From Onchidella celtica (Eukaryota > Mollusca > Gastropoda > Systellommatophora > Onchidiidae): 64,000 nt of DNA. Positions 36,801-48,800 of the stretch are shown piece after piece. The stretch's first letter is position 1, and each line of letters starts with the position of its first letter. A program made the translations under genes and the position numbers. Under the pieces are notes generated by a model. It worked only from the letters and a program-made list of their open reading frames with translations. It was not told the DNA's origin and did no database searches. Location of the stretch: contig OZ007582.1 of the NCBI GenBank assembly GCA_963931925.1, forward strand, positions 20,185,292 through 20,249,291. Direction: 5' to 3'.

Positions 36801-39800
36801 AGGATAGGGAGAAGTTTCTAGAGGTGAGTGCATTTGACAAACTATGTACGGTTTGTGTTTGACAAATCTATGGGACTATCCATGAAGTATGCATGCTTGA
36901 TTTTTGTGAGTTTTGACATGAGATAATGAGATGATTACAAAACCAAAAGGGAAAAAGTTGAATGGATGGAATGTAGCACTGAACCGACAGACTGAAGGAT
37001 AGGGAGAAGTTTCTAGAGGTGAGTGCAATTGTCAAACTATGTACGGTTTGTGTTTGACAAATCTATGGGACTATCCATGAAATATGCATGCTCTATTTTG
37101 GTGAGTTTTGACATGAGATAATGAGATGATTATAAAACCAAAAGGGAAAAAGTTGAATGGATGGAATGTAGCACTGAAACGACAGACTGAAGGATAGGGA
37201 GAAGTTTCTAGAGGTGAGTGCATTTGACAAACTATGTACGGTTTGTGTTTGACAAATCTATGGGACTATCCATGAAGTATGCATGCTTGATTTTTGTGAG
37301 TTTTGACATGAGATAATGAGATGATTACAAAACCAAAAGGGAAAAAGTTGAATGGATGGAATGTAGCACTGAACCGACAGACTGAAGGATAGGGAGAAGT
37401 TTCTAGAGGTGAGTGCATTTGACAAACTATGTACGGTTTGTGTTTGACAAATCTATGGGACTATCCATGAAGTATGCATGCTTGATTTTTGTGAGTTTTG
37501 ACATGAGATAATGAGATGATTACAAAACCAAAAGGGAAAAAGTTGAATGGATGGAATGTAGCACTGAACCGACAGACTGAAGGATAGGGAGAAGTTTCTA
37601 GAGGTGAGTGCATTTGACAAACTATGTACGGTTTGTGTTTGACAAATCTATGGGACTATCCATGAAGTATGCATGCTTGATTTTTGTGAGTTTTGACATG
37701 AGATAATGAGATGATTACAAAACCAAAAGGGAAAAAGTTGAATGGATGGAATGTAGCACTGAACCGACAGACTGAAGGATAGGGAGAAGTTTCTAGAGGT
37801 GAGTGCAATTGTCAAACTATGTACGGTTTGTGTTTGACAAATCTATGGGACTATCCATGAAATATGCATGCTCTATTTTGGTGAGTTTTGACATGAGATA
37901 ATGAGATGATTATAAAACCAAAAGGGAAAAAGTTGAATGGATGGAATGTAGCACTGAACCGACAGACTGAAGGATAGGGAGAAGTTTCTAGAGGTGATTG
38001 CAATTGTCAAACTATGTACGGTTTGTGTTGACAGATCTAAGGGACTATCCATGAAGTATGCATGCTCTATTTTGGTGAGTTTTGACCTGAGATAATGAGA
38101 CGATGTCACTATTGTCAATAGGAAACATATTGGATGAAAAGACATTTTCACTCACCAACAATGATGTTCTCAGATCAAAGTTCTGGAAGAATTGTGTGAT
38201 GAAAATATCAATGGACACCATTCCTTGTGTATCTACTTCCTCCACCTCTCGCAAAATGTCAATTAGCCACTCAAAATGTCGCTGACTTCCAGTGATCCAA
38301 ATGAAGTAGAGCTGTGATTGATAAGAAAATTAAACATTATTCCAGTATATTTTTAATCCAGATTGAAAATTTTAATCAACAGCAATGCTGGGGGATGAGT
38401 GTCCTCTCCCTTTCCACACAATTTGTAATTATTTATGACATTACAGTCCAATCCACTTATCTCGACATGGCTTTTCTCGACATTCTGGGTAACTCGACAC
38501 AATTTTTAAGTCCCAACCTGTTCCTTCTTTAATGCTACTAAATATTTCCCCGTAACTCGACATGTTATTCCATTCTTTCCTCTTATATCGACACATTTCT
38601 CTCCGACCGCGGCAAAACAAGTGCACTAGATCTACTGTGCTACCCAAAATGCCCATGCAACTCCCCGCATATAAGATCTCTTTATTTCTTTTTGCGGTGT
38701 TGGCGGGGAGGGGTAGGAGAGGGGTGTGTGAACACAGAGGGGTGTGTGGACACAGAGGATGACCCTCGGCTTTAGTAACGCGAGTGTCGAGTGCCATGCA
38801 TACGCGCACGGCAGTAAAAGTAGGCCTACAGAGTACTACAGGTAACAGACTGAGTAATTTTTTCCCCCCCTCAAAACATTCGTGCGCCGTTGATACTAGG
38901 CCTTGACCTAGATCTCTTGGTTAACTGCCGTACTGTGTGTATTGGTATCATCACTTCTTCTGAAGAAACAGTCAGGTTGAGGTTAAAAAGAAAAAAGTAA
39001 AGCACTGCGCATATGATTGGTACAGCATTTCGCCGATATCGGCAAATCTTTTCCACGCAACTGCTCCCACACAACAGTAATATTGGGGGAGCAGGTGACA
39101 GTATGCCAATAATTAAAAGAAAAGGGGACATAATTGCGTTATCTATTGGACACTTCCAATTATGGTGATGTTTTTGTTTTGTTTTATCTCTTGTAAGATG
39201 ATTTAATTTCTAACAAATTATATTAGAATTGTCATCTCTAATTGGCAAATGAAACGTTTCACCTTCATTGATGATACTGTCATTATAAACTGGGTTGGAT
39301 GCAACATTATTGTTATCAAACTAATATACTGTAAAACTCAAACTTCACGTTTTCTATTCATGTCCCCAAAAACTCATCTTTAACTGACTCTACAATCTTT
39401 CTATGCACCCTCCTTCAGCCTTTCATATCCTTACCTTCTGACATTTGACCTTGTACCTCATGTTGATGGATGCCATGTGAACAAAATCTTTCAAGATTGA
39501 AGCATAAGGTGTGACACCGATACCTGCTCCCACCAACACACTGACGTCATACTGATACCAGTCCTGTTGACCTGCACCATAGGGTCCATCAAGATAAAGC
39601 TGTGGATGACACCAGATTAAAAAACACATATATATATATTTGGTACTTCAGGTAAAATCAGCAGGGCCGGTCTCAAGAACTGCCGGGCCCAATAATTATA
39701 ATCGCAGGTGTTCTCTGTAAAATCTTCAGTCTGGTGTTATGTGTGTGTCGCAATGTCTTATATGTACTTGAAAGGCTACATTACCCTCGGGACCAAATAG

Positions 39801-42800
39801 GGAGCAATTGATCCAATGCACTTAAAGCCAGCCATGAAAATTAGGGTCAAAGTGGAAAAACTTGATTATAGGTCCATATTATATACATGTACATTCTCCT
39901 ATGATAAAACAAATGCTGTCCACAAATAGAACCATTAAAGTATAATTTATTTCACTTTAAAAAATGTATATTTTGAGATTTTGCCCTATATTCATGAAAA
40001 TAACCATCTGGTAGAGACTAATTGGACCATATTGCCAAAATGCTCTCATCAAGCTTCCTTGTAAACAATTTGTGGCCAAATTTCCAAAACCATCACTGTA
40101 ACCATTTTGCAAAGAAAAAGGTTGTTGTGGCGATTGGGCCAAATATAATTCTAACCCAAATGCTAATCTTAACCCTTGCTTTCCCAAAAATTTGCTGTGC
40201 AAACAAAACCCCAAATTGACCACATGGGCTAAACAGTCATTTCCTTTGCCAATTTTTATGTATAAAAATTAAACTTTAGCCGATCTTACATTTTTTATGG
40301 TTATTTCCATGATAACATCATAACAAACCTATTGCTATTTATATGAAAAAATAAAAAATGAGTGGATGGATGACAGAGGATACTTAATGGCTGAAACAGT
40401 CATGATAATCAGCACCATCAAATATTTTGCAACAGCAGAGTGTAATAATGCTGCAGATAGTGCAGTGAGCACTATGGTTAAGTGATTACAGAAAAGAAAA
40501 TACATCCCAGCGAGTATCCCTGTGTCAGTCGGGTGCAGACTTGTATAGGATATCCATGACTTTGGCAGGATTATCGTACGGGTCGTTTTCTTACATCAAA
40601 CTGATATCAATACGATGTCATAACCAGCGGTATTAACTCGGAATGATGTCATTCATATGAAGAAACTTGATGTCAATCTTATGCTTTGGATTTCCATAGT
40701 GTTGCTGGCTGGGATGCTCACTATTGGATGTTTGTTTGTTGTGGAATTTGCATGCATATTTGCTTACCTTAGGATAGGCCTTGTTGTTTTTCTCATCATC
40801 AAAAATATGTCTCAGGTTCCAAGTCCAAGGTCCAAGTGCTCGGATGTGAAGTTTGAGTGAGTCTTCATGAGGGGCAGAGGTCAGAGTAAAGGGATGGTAC
40901 TCATCTTTACCCTGGGCAAGGCAGGCAATTCTCACCCACTGGCCAGATTTGTACTCAAAACGAGGTGGGCGTTTGAACTCAATCATTGTCACATCTAGAA
41001 TGCAGAGGATAAAATGTCTCCAGTTTCATATCTCAATCTATTTTGATGCTTTTGTTTAAAATAAAATGCATATTTGGGACTGACAATTCACATGACAAAA
41101 ATAACTAAACTAAAATTAACAATATTTTTTTTGAAGAATGTATGAAGTTTAATGGATGAACAGAGGAATTTATAAGAAGACACATGGATATCTAATGCTA
41201 ATATATTCTATGTGGCTGAAAGATCCAACGGACGGATGGACAGTCATCTAGAAGCCTAAGCATTTTTGTTTTGTTTCCTTGTTCATTTGATGAGGTTTTA
41301 TATCACTTTGCAGCACAGTGAGACTATAACAGAGATGGGCTTTGGGATTACTCAGTTACTGGTGAACAAGTGCTTTTAAAACACCACAAGAAATCAGTTA
41401 AACTGAACTACTGCCCTGAATGGGATTTGAACTTGACCCTGCCCCACCTGGGTTATCCACTCTTAACTACCATGCCATTTTACTGGCAGTGTTGTAGTCA
41501 GAGGATGATAATTAATTGAATGCGTGGGCATATAGTGTGTTTGGAACCAATCAGAAATATTACAAAAAAAAAAAAAAAAGGTATAAAGAACTCCAAATAG
41601 AAAGATGACTTAATAAATGAGGAGAAAAAAAAAAGGGTGAAGATGCATTAAAATGATAAAAAGAAATAAAAAGATAGAAATGAAAGAGAAAATGATGATA
41701 GAAACAAAACCCATATGGCACATTAGCTTTCAACCCCAGTCCTTTGTGTCTGTGAGACCATTTTGCTCACCATCTACGCGCTTACCTGAAGGCAGATTCT
41801 GGGCTTTGATGATGTAAAGCTCTGTCTTCTTGCGACTGAGAGAGATAAGCTTGTCAGCCATGAAACAAACAGCTGGACCAATCAAGTAAGCAAAGAACAT
41901 AGGCTTCTGGACCACTACACTGGCACCGTGAATGATGGTGAGCACATACAGAAAAATGAAGAGCTTGTGAGTAAGCCAGAACAGGTTGAAGATATGACGG
42001 CGAGCAGTCTGGGTCGCAAAGACATACATGATGCAGAGCACCAGCACCAAGAGGACACCAGTAAAACCTATTCGGTGGAAGAAATAAAAAAAACAATGCA
42101 TTAAAACTGGAAGTATCAGAACAACGAAGAGCAAAAAAAAAAAAAAAACAGCTATATGGAAAAAGAGACTGCAAATAAATATACTATTAGACATATATAA
42201 AGATTTGTTTAACGTTGTGGAAAATGCTTGTAAACTCTTATCAGGAAAGAGAATCTTAATATTATGTATGGAAGTGGAATGATGCATGAGCATTGAAAGT
42301 ATAGCAAACAATATAAATGAAATTAATGCCAGAGTTTAAAATTTCTACTGGAAGCAAGAGTTCATTATATTCATCATGCAGCTGCATTATAGATCCATGT
42401 GTGAAGGAGTCAAGTAAAATTGGGAAGGATAGATATTTTATTCCACTAGCTGCGGAACCCAATGTTGCATGGGATAAACCTATTTCCACCCCTCCCCACC
42501 CTCTCACTATCTCTCCATCCCTCCTCTTCTCCCAATCTCTCTCCCTCTCTCAGATAAATCCTATAAAGCCAGATCTGCCCATATTTTCTTTTCACTTAGG
42601 TTTTTCCCTTCATGCAATGAAATCGTATCAAATTGAATATGGAAACTACTGTCTCCCATGCTCATTAGTGCTTTTATTATTTTTTTTCTAAAAAGACCCC
42701 TGAAAACAAAATTATCCACAAAAAAAATGTTTTTCTAAAAATTTGTACACAGTAAAGGGTTGCCAAACTTTCACAGACCCATTTTTTACTCTGAAAGTAA

Positions 42801-45800
42801 ACAGTGTTGAAAATTTCAAGTGAATTGGTCAGACATGAGACCTCCATGCATGACACCTGCTTTAAGTCGCCTTTTTTATTACAGCAAATTTATAGTTTAT
42901 TGACCCCATAAATTCTTAACCCTCCGCTGCCCTCCTATGGGTGCCATGATTCACAACACTGACAAAAGAACTTCACTTATTCTAGCTAGTTATTCACTCT
43001 ATCATAGAAGCATCAGTAGATAATGTCATTAAAAAAAAAAAACAGGATGGAAAGAAAAAATACCTGTCATTGTTCCAAAGAGCCAATCCTGGAATTTGAA
43101 TGGATACTCATGTCTGAGGGTAAAAAGAAAAAAGCCAAAAGCTCATCAAACACATAGTTATAAAGAAATACATTGTACAAACAAGTATCTGATAAACTGG
43201 AGTATAGCTGTCTGAAAGAAGAGTGACGAAAGACTCAATTAAGAAAATGGAGAAAACTATGAGAGCAATAACAAACTAAGCCTCATCTCTGAGATCTGTC
43301 AGTGTTTCCAATTATTAGACAAAGGGAAAAAAAAAATAATGAGTGTAAACTGATAATGAATGATAAGAAAGCTATTATCTGTAGAGGGAGCCACAGAATC
43401 ACACTTTAGAGAAGAAACAAAACAAGCAGTAATTAAATACTTCAAGTCATTGGCATATAAAATATTGTTACTATACCCTACTATCCACCTACTTCTAATT
43501 TGGAAATTTTCTTCAGGAGACACAAAAAAGTGAATAAAGGTTGGCTGGCAAACGTTTAAATTCCAGGAAATGTATTAAGAGATTGTAACTGCAACACTTC
43601 AAATGTCTAATGTTGTTTAAAAATATGTTGTTTAAGTAGGCCTACACAATACCCCAAGCGTTCTGCACCAGGGGCACATACGTAAACCTACTATTCCTAA
43701 GCTCGTCCTTATCCTCAATTCTTAATCCTATCAAATCCATAATCCTGCCTACTACCCTTTCAACCAAAAAAACAGGAGGAAAACAAAAACAAAATTTGAA
43801 AGAATAATTACTTAAGGCTGTTGATAGGAGTATTTTGGGAGGAGGGAAGGTGAAACACATGAGCGTTTAATGTTTTCAGGGATTAACATTACATATAGAA
43901 ATCAATCTTTGCTCACCTGAAGACCAGACTCGTAAACACACAAAGGAATCGTGTCGGCTGGGTCACCAGATGGTAAAAGTTGAAACTGTAGCCAATGATG
44001 TGGATTGCTGGGGATTTTCAAATGTCAACAAAACCATAATCATACATGTCGATATCAGTCCAAGATTCAATTTACTCTTCTTGACAAATTGTCCCCTTAG
44101 AATGACAAGGTTCCATCTCCACCTTTTTTTGGCTGAACTGAGTGACAATATTTTTTTAAATTACACATTACTTCTACAGGCCTTCTCCATTGTCTGTCAA
44201 AGTAAGATTCGGTGTGTTATTTGCAAATATCACTGAAAAGACAAAGAATCGTACCTCTAAAAGCTATGAGCACATGAAACTTCAATCATAAATTTCTCAG
44301 AAGTTGACGGAAAGGAGTTAGAACCTTGTTATTCTAAGGGCACGAAATGTCATCATTGCTGTTAAAATGGTAGTTTATCATCACTGCCATAACCAAGATC
44401 ACTTTCATCTTCAGTATTGTTACTTTCAAAATCATCATCATCACCATCTACGTCACTTGTTATCATTTGCATAACTGCTGCTGTCGTCATCACTCTTTAC
44501 GTCACCATCATCAGCCATCTATATCATTACAGCAGATATGATATGTATCTAATTTTAAATCTCTATCATCATCACCATCATTAGAATGACTTTTATCTTC
44601 TGAATTACCACTTTTAAAATCATCATTGATGTCTGCATCACTTATTAACAGTTGCATAACTGCTAAGTATTCGATACTGTCGTGTTGAAGTAGGTTTATG
44701 CCAGCTTAAGTCATAACTACACCATTGTTATCATCGTCATCTTCTCATTAATCATTAATATCATCATCCTAACCATCATCATCATCATCATCACCTTTAC
44801 CAAAAGCGCATTATTCTGAGCATGATTATTACTGACAGCTCATGTTCTTTTCCTCAAAGCTAAATCCCAACCACTTCTAATTCTTACCTGAGAAGAACAG
44901 AGCTGTCCATGCCACAACCTTATGGAATGAGATGTGTGAGTCAAAAGGAATGAAAAGATTCAGGGGTGTCGACCTCAGGTAGGTGATGGTATTTCTACAC
45001 ATGGTCAGAAGCAGGAAACTGTGGAAGTGAATGGGAAATCTTCATTAAAGTATGTTTGTATATGTGAGAGGATGAACGATTTTCTATTTTTAATATGTGC
45101 TTTCATGGTAACTCTAGTGCGTGAGTGAGGGACGGCCACTCATAGTAGTTTATGGACACTTGGCCGAGTACCATTAATTGGATTATTTCCCTTGTAATAC
45201 TAGCGCGGGACCCGTTATTCACATCACGGTGAAAAGCGCGCATTTTGATTAGTCAGTTGGAAATGTACCGGGCTTCCAACTCTTATATCATGGCTTTGAG
45301 TTTCTTACAACTCGCTCACTCGTTGTTATCCACCGACAGAAAGACGGGAACCCGAATTCATTTTTGAGAGTAGACAATACCCTATCGGTACAAAATGGGT
45401 ACTCATGATAACGTTTGTTATCAATGGAGATACGTCGTATTAATGGACGAAAGTATCCCGCACAAAATTGTCGAATGTTGTTAGTCCTGACACTTTGAAA
45501 ATTTATATTAAAACTATTCCCGGGTTTCTGGTATAAGTAGTCAGTTAGAATTTTAGCAGCAAGTTTCTACTTTATAATGGTACCAATTTTGTTGTACTTT
45601 GATGCACATATCCTATTGAAATAATTAATAAGAGGATCTCGGATTTAAAGTAAACCACGAGTTGGACGCATGTTATCCCCGATAAATCCAACCTGGGTCA
45701 AATTTATTCAATTATTGCTGGAGGGGTCGTTAGAGTAATTTCTGCAGTTTACTGGGATACCTAATTGACTTTTGTGTGCACCCTTTTAACCGTACTGTAA

Positions 45801-48800
45801 ATTCGATTGTGTTAGGACCCTAACCGGTTATGTTGTCGGGCTGGACTCCATGTCCGAGCCTTTCACTTGTGCAACACGGGCTACGTAATAGCTCTCTCGG
45901 ACGTCCGCGCGGGCTCATAAATAAGATGCGGTTCGAGTGGTCAACACACTCCATCATAGACGCAGGAGACAAGAGCCGACAGCACGGTGAAGCTAGGCCG
46001 GCGGCGGCCTGCCGTGGCGCGCCTCGCCCAAGACATGGCCTAGTCCAGTTGCGCCAGTAGCAGAGAAACTTTGGGTAAGTTGGAGACTATTATATTAGAA
46101 GTGACTTTAATTTGCGCACCCCCCCCCCCTTTCTTGGATGCCGCGTAGAGAATGCTGATCTACAGAGACCATTATGAGTCCGGCTCAACGGTAATTGCCA
46201 TTGTCATTATTCGTGTAAGATGCGCTTTGCAGTACAGTGTCTTGATATTGTGACTTTATTGTCAAAGTTAACGTTTGCGGTGCTAGATGATAATGATGGC
46301 TCGCTAACCAAGCTATCAAGATTTGCTTGTGTGCATATATATAGTGTATGTGTAGCATTGCCTTGTTGTGGTAGGCAGTGAGGATTTCCTGACATGTTGA
46401 TGTGGATGGCTTATGTTACAGCGAGCGGCACTATACGCTTGATTGTATTACGGGTATTTGTGTACCTTGCCAGTACCACTATGCTATAGAGAGCAGTGTG
46501 ATTGTGATTGCGTGTTTAGTGTTTAAGATGTGTAATTAATTACATGTATTGGAGATGTATAATATTAGTTGGGCCTCACATGGGTGAGCCCCAGGATTGT
46601 TCTATGTGCGGCGGTGGATGAACAATGTTTCAGTGAGTCTACACATGTTGCAATGAGTCTCGCCGACATATATATATATATCATGTGCATGCATTATAGT
46701 TATCCAGATGTATTATGCTTCTATGAGTTTCGTAAGTGTGTGAAGGGCAGTTTCATTTTAAGGAATGTACACATTACTTTATGTATCTAGTGGTGTGTCA
46801 TACACATGTTAGCCTGGCGGCATAGCTCCGCGGCTAAGGTCAAAGGGCATGACCCTTCAGTATCGATTGGGAAGGGAAGTAACCAATACAATAGCCCTGG
46901 GGCGGGTTAGTACTAATAATGGGAGTGGGCCTATGAGGATGGCCTGCATTGGGATGCAGCGTCTGTGTTATGGACGGTCAGTGGGCCATGTTGGCCACTG
47001 CGTTATTAAATGGAATGGCCACTCTGGATGTGCTGTACACCGGCTCAGTGGAGCGAAACTATTGTGTTCTTGCCCCTTCATTTGTTATGTCCTTCATACT
47101 TTGATTAGTACATTAATTAGTTTATGTTGCCAGTGTACTAGGAAACTCCTTGTGTATATGATATAGCCACTTGTAGTTGTTATTCATTAACCTTAGCGCT
47201 ATACATATCCAGTTGGTTATTGCTTAAATTCTATATTATGTTGTTGTTGTTTGATTTAATACTTAATACTATTACTATGTATGTCCACCATTGATTGCCT
47301 GATTAATGTTGTCATTATATCCTAATCATATTTTCGTCTTTTTCTCTTGTTCCAGCTTATGGCTGGTTGGGCTTCTTTTTTTGGGCTTCTTTTCTGGGTT
47401 TCTTTTCTTTTTCTGGGTTTCTTTTTCTTTTTCTTGATAGGGTTTTCCCTATGCCTTTTGGTAGCGATACCTTTGTTAGGCTTTTGAATAAATAAGATTG
47501 CCAGCAGAACCCTGTGTTTGTTAATCCTGTGTATCCTTAAGGGAGTTACTATTGAACCCACGCAGTAACCACATTAGCCACTCGTAGTTCATCCAACATA
47601 TAGATAACATAATAATAATGACTATTATTTGCCATGAATAAAGACTTTCATCTGAGCTGAATCATAGAAAGTAAAGAGATTATTTTAGCAACTTTGAATA
47701 TCTCATCTTCTGGAGCTTCTCTGCGGCAAAGTACCGGTACCCTTCACAAGAGGGTTCTACATGGCTGAAATTCCCCCCTTCCCCCTTTTCCCAGACCCAT
47801 CTAGCTTAATACTCTCAAGGATAGTAGGGTTTATACAAGATGGGACAGTGGGAAAACATCTTCTTTGCCCTGCTAATAACAGCATGCTAGCATGCACTTA
47901 TCAGTGCTTGCTTGGTGCTGGGTGACGTGCACAAAACACAAAATGCTCCTCCACCTGTTCCATCTTATTGTTTATCATATTTGACAATATTAATTTCTGT
48001 GCATACCTGAAAGTAAATGACATTGAAGCAGCAGCCCCTCTGGTCATACTGATACCATAACTCATCAGTTGTCTGAAGCCAGCATGTTCTTGTTCCACAG
48101 TGTAGTCTGATCAGAAGAGGAAACAAAAGCTAAACCTATTAGTTACTCTCATACTTAATAAGCCTTTCACTCATTAGTATCTTTTTATCAATTTGAAAGG
48201 CAGAGAAAAAAAAAAGTGAACATGAAGCAGGAAGGAAAGGCAAAATAATAAAATGACAAAAAAGAGACAGAGCGGAGGAACTGAGGTACAAGGCAGAAAC
48301 AGAATAATTAATAAATACATAATTATGGTTTTGAGTTTGGAGAACGCACATCGACACCATAATGGTAACATTGTGCTGGAAAAAAGCAAGACAAAGTACA
48401 GAATATATGAGAGCAATAGAACAGAAACCCTACCAGGAGTGTCCACCAACTACCCGCACATAATTATGGTAATGATAATGATATTGAACAGGAACAATAA
48501 GATGAAAATGATGAAAACTGAAGAAACCTAAGAAGCAAATTTGAAAAAAAAAACCAAGATCCTGAAAAAAAAAAATATGAGTGAGAGATGGAAATAAATA
48601 AGAAAAAATGGGTAGAAGAATAGAACAGAATAAGAAAAAATGGGTAGAAGAATAGAACAGAATAAGAAAAAATGGTGAAAAGAAGAAAACTGGGGTGAAA
48701 TCACAGAAAGAAGAAAAAGACAGACGGAAAAGGAAGACTGAAAGGAAGGTAAGAAAGAGAGATGAACTGAACAAATGAAGAAAAATAATTCTCCTGTGTG

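Larger units (their letters stand above)
33888..40994 (-). other. DUOX: DUOX exons for the FAD/NADPH-binding dehydrogenase domain
   Basis: Exons 40768-40994, 39435-39599, 38156-38311, 35355-35486 and 33888-34010. The FAD-binding signature is [11 protein letters not shown] and [12 protein letters not shown]. The NADPH-binding motifs are [53 protein letters not shown] and [18 protein letters not shown]. The protein ends in FENF, the usual NOX/DUOX C-terminus. All motif residues needed for flavin and NADPH binding appear intact. Confidence 0.97.
41786..48106 (-). other. DUOX: DUOX exons for the haem-binding NOX membrane core
   Basis: Exons 48007-48106, 44888-45018, 43917-44007, 43064-43113 and 41786-42067 encode the helices of the ferric-reductase domain. 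They include [21 protein letters not shown], then FHKVVAW...SAIHIIGY, where the two His are 14 residues apart. Later comes [17 protein letters not shown], where the two His are 13 apart. This is the spacing of the bis-haem ligands in gp91phox/NOX2. The segment ends with [18 protein letters not shown], leading into the cytosolic dehydrogenase. Confidence 0.96.

Noticed and set aside
35566-38103. Whether the 195-bp array could be a CRISPR-like or coding repeat
   Set aside because: There are no short repeats with unique spacers, the units are contiguous, and the frames are interrupted. It is a satellite in an intron of an animal gene.
39655-39710. cagggccggtctcaagaactgccgggccc as a possible hAT end
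   Set aside because: No matching inverted end or flanking duplication was found nearby.
45830-46060. 76-codon plus-strand frame in the GC-rich block
   Set aside because: Its length is explained by local GC content. It has no recognisable domain and sits in the candidate LTR core.
46849-47166. 105-codon plus-strand frame in the candidate LTR
   Set aside because: I saw no gag, protease or reverse transcriptase motif, and no other support for coding.
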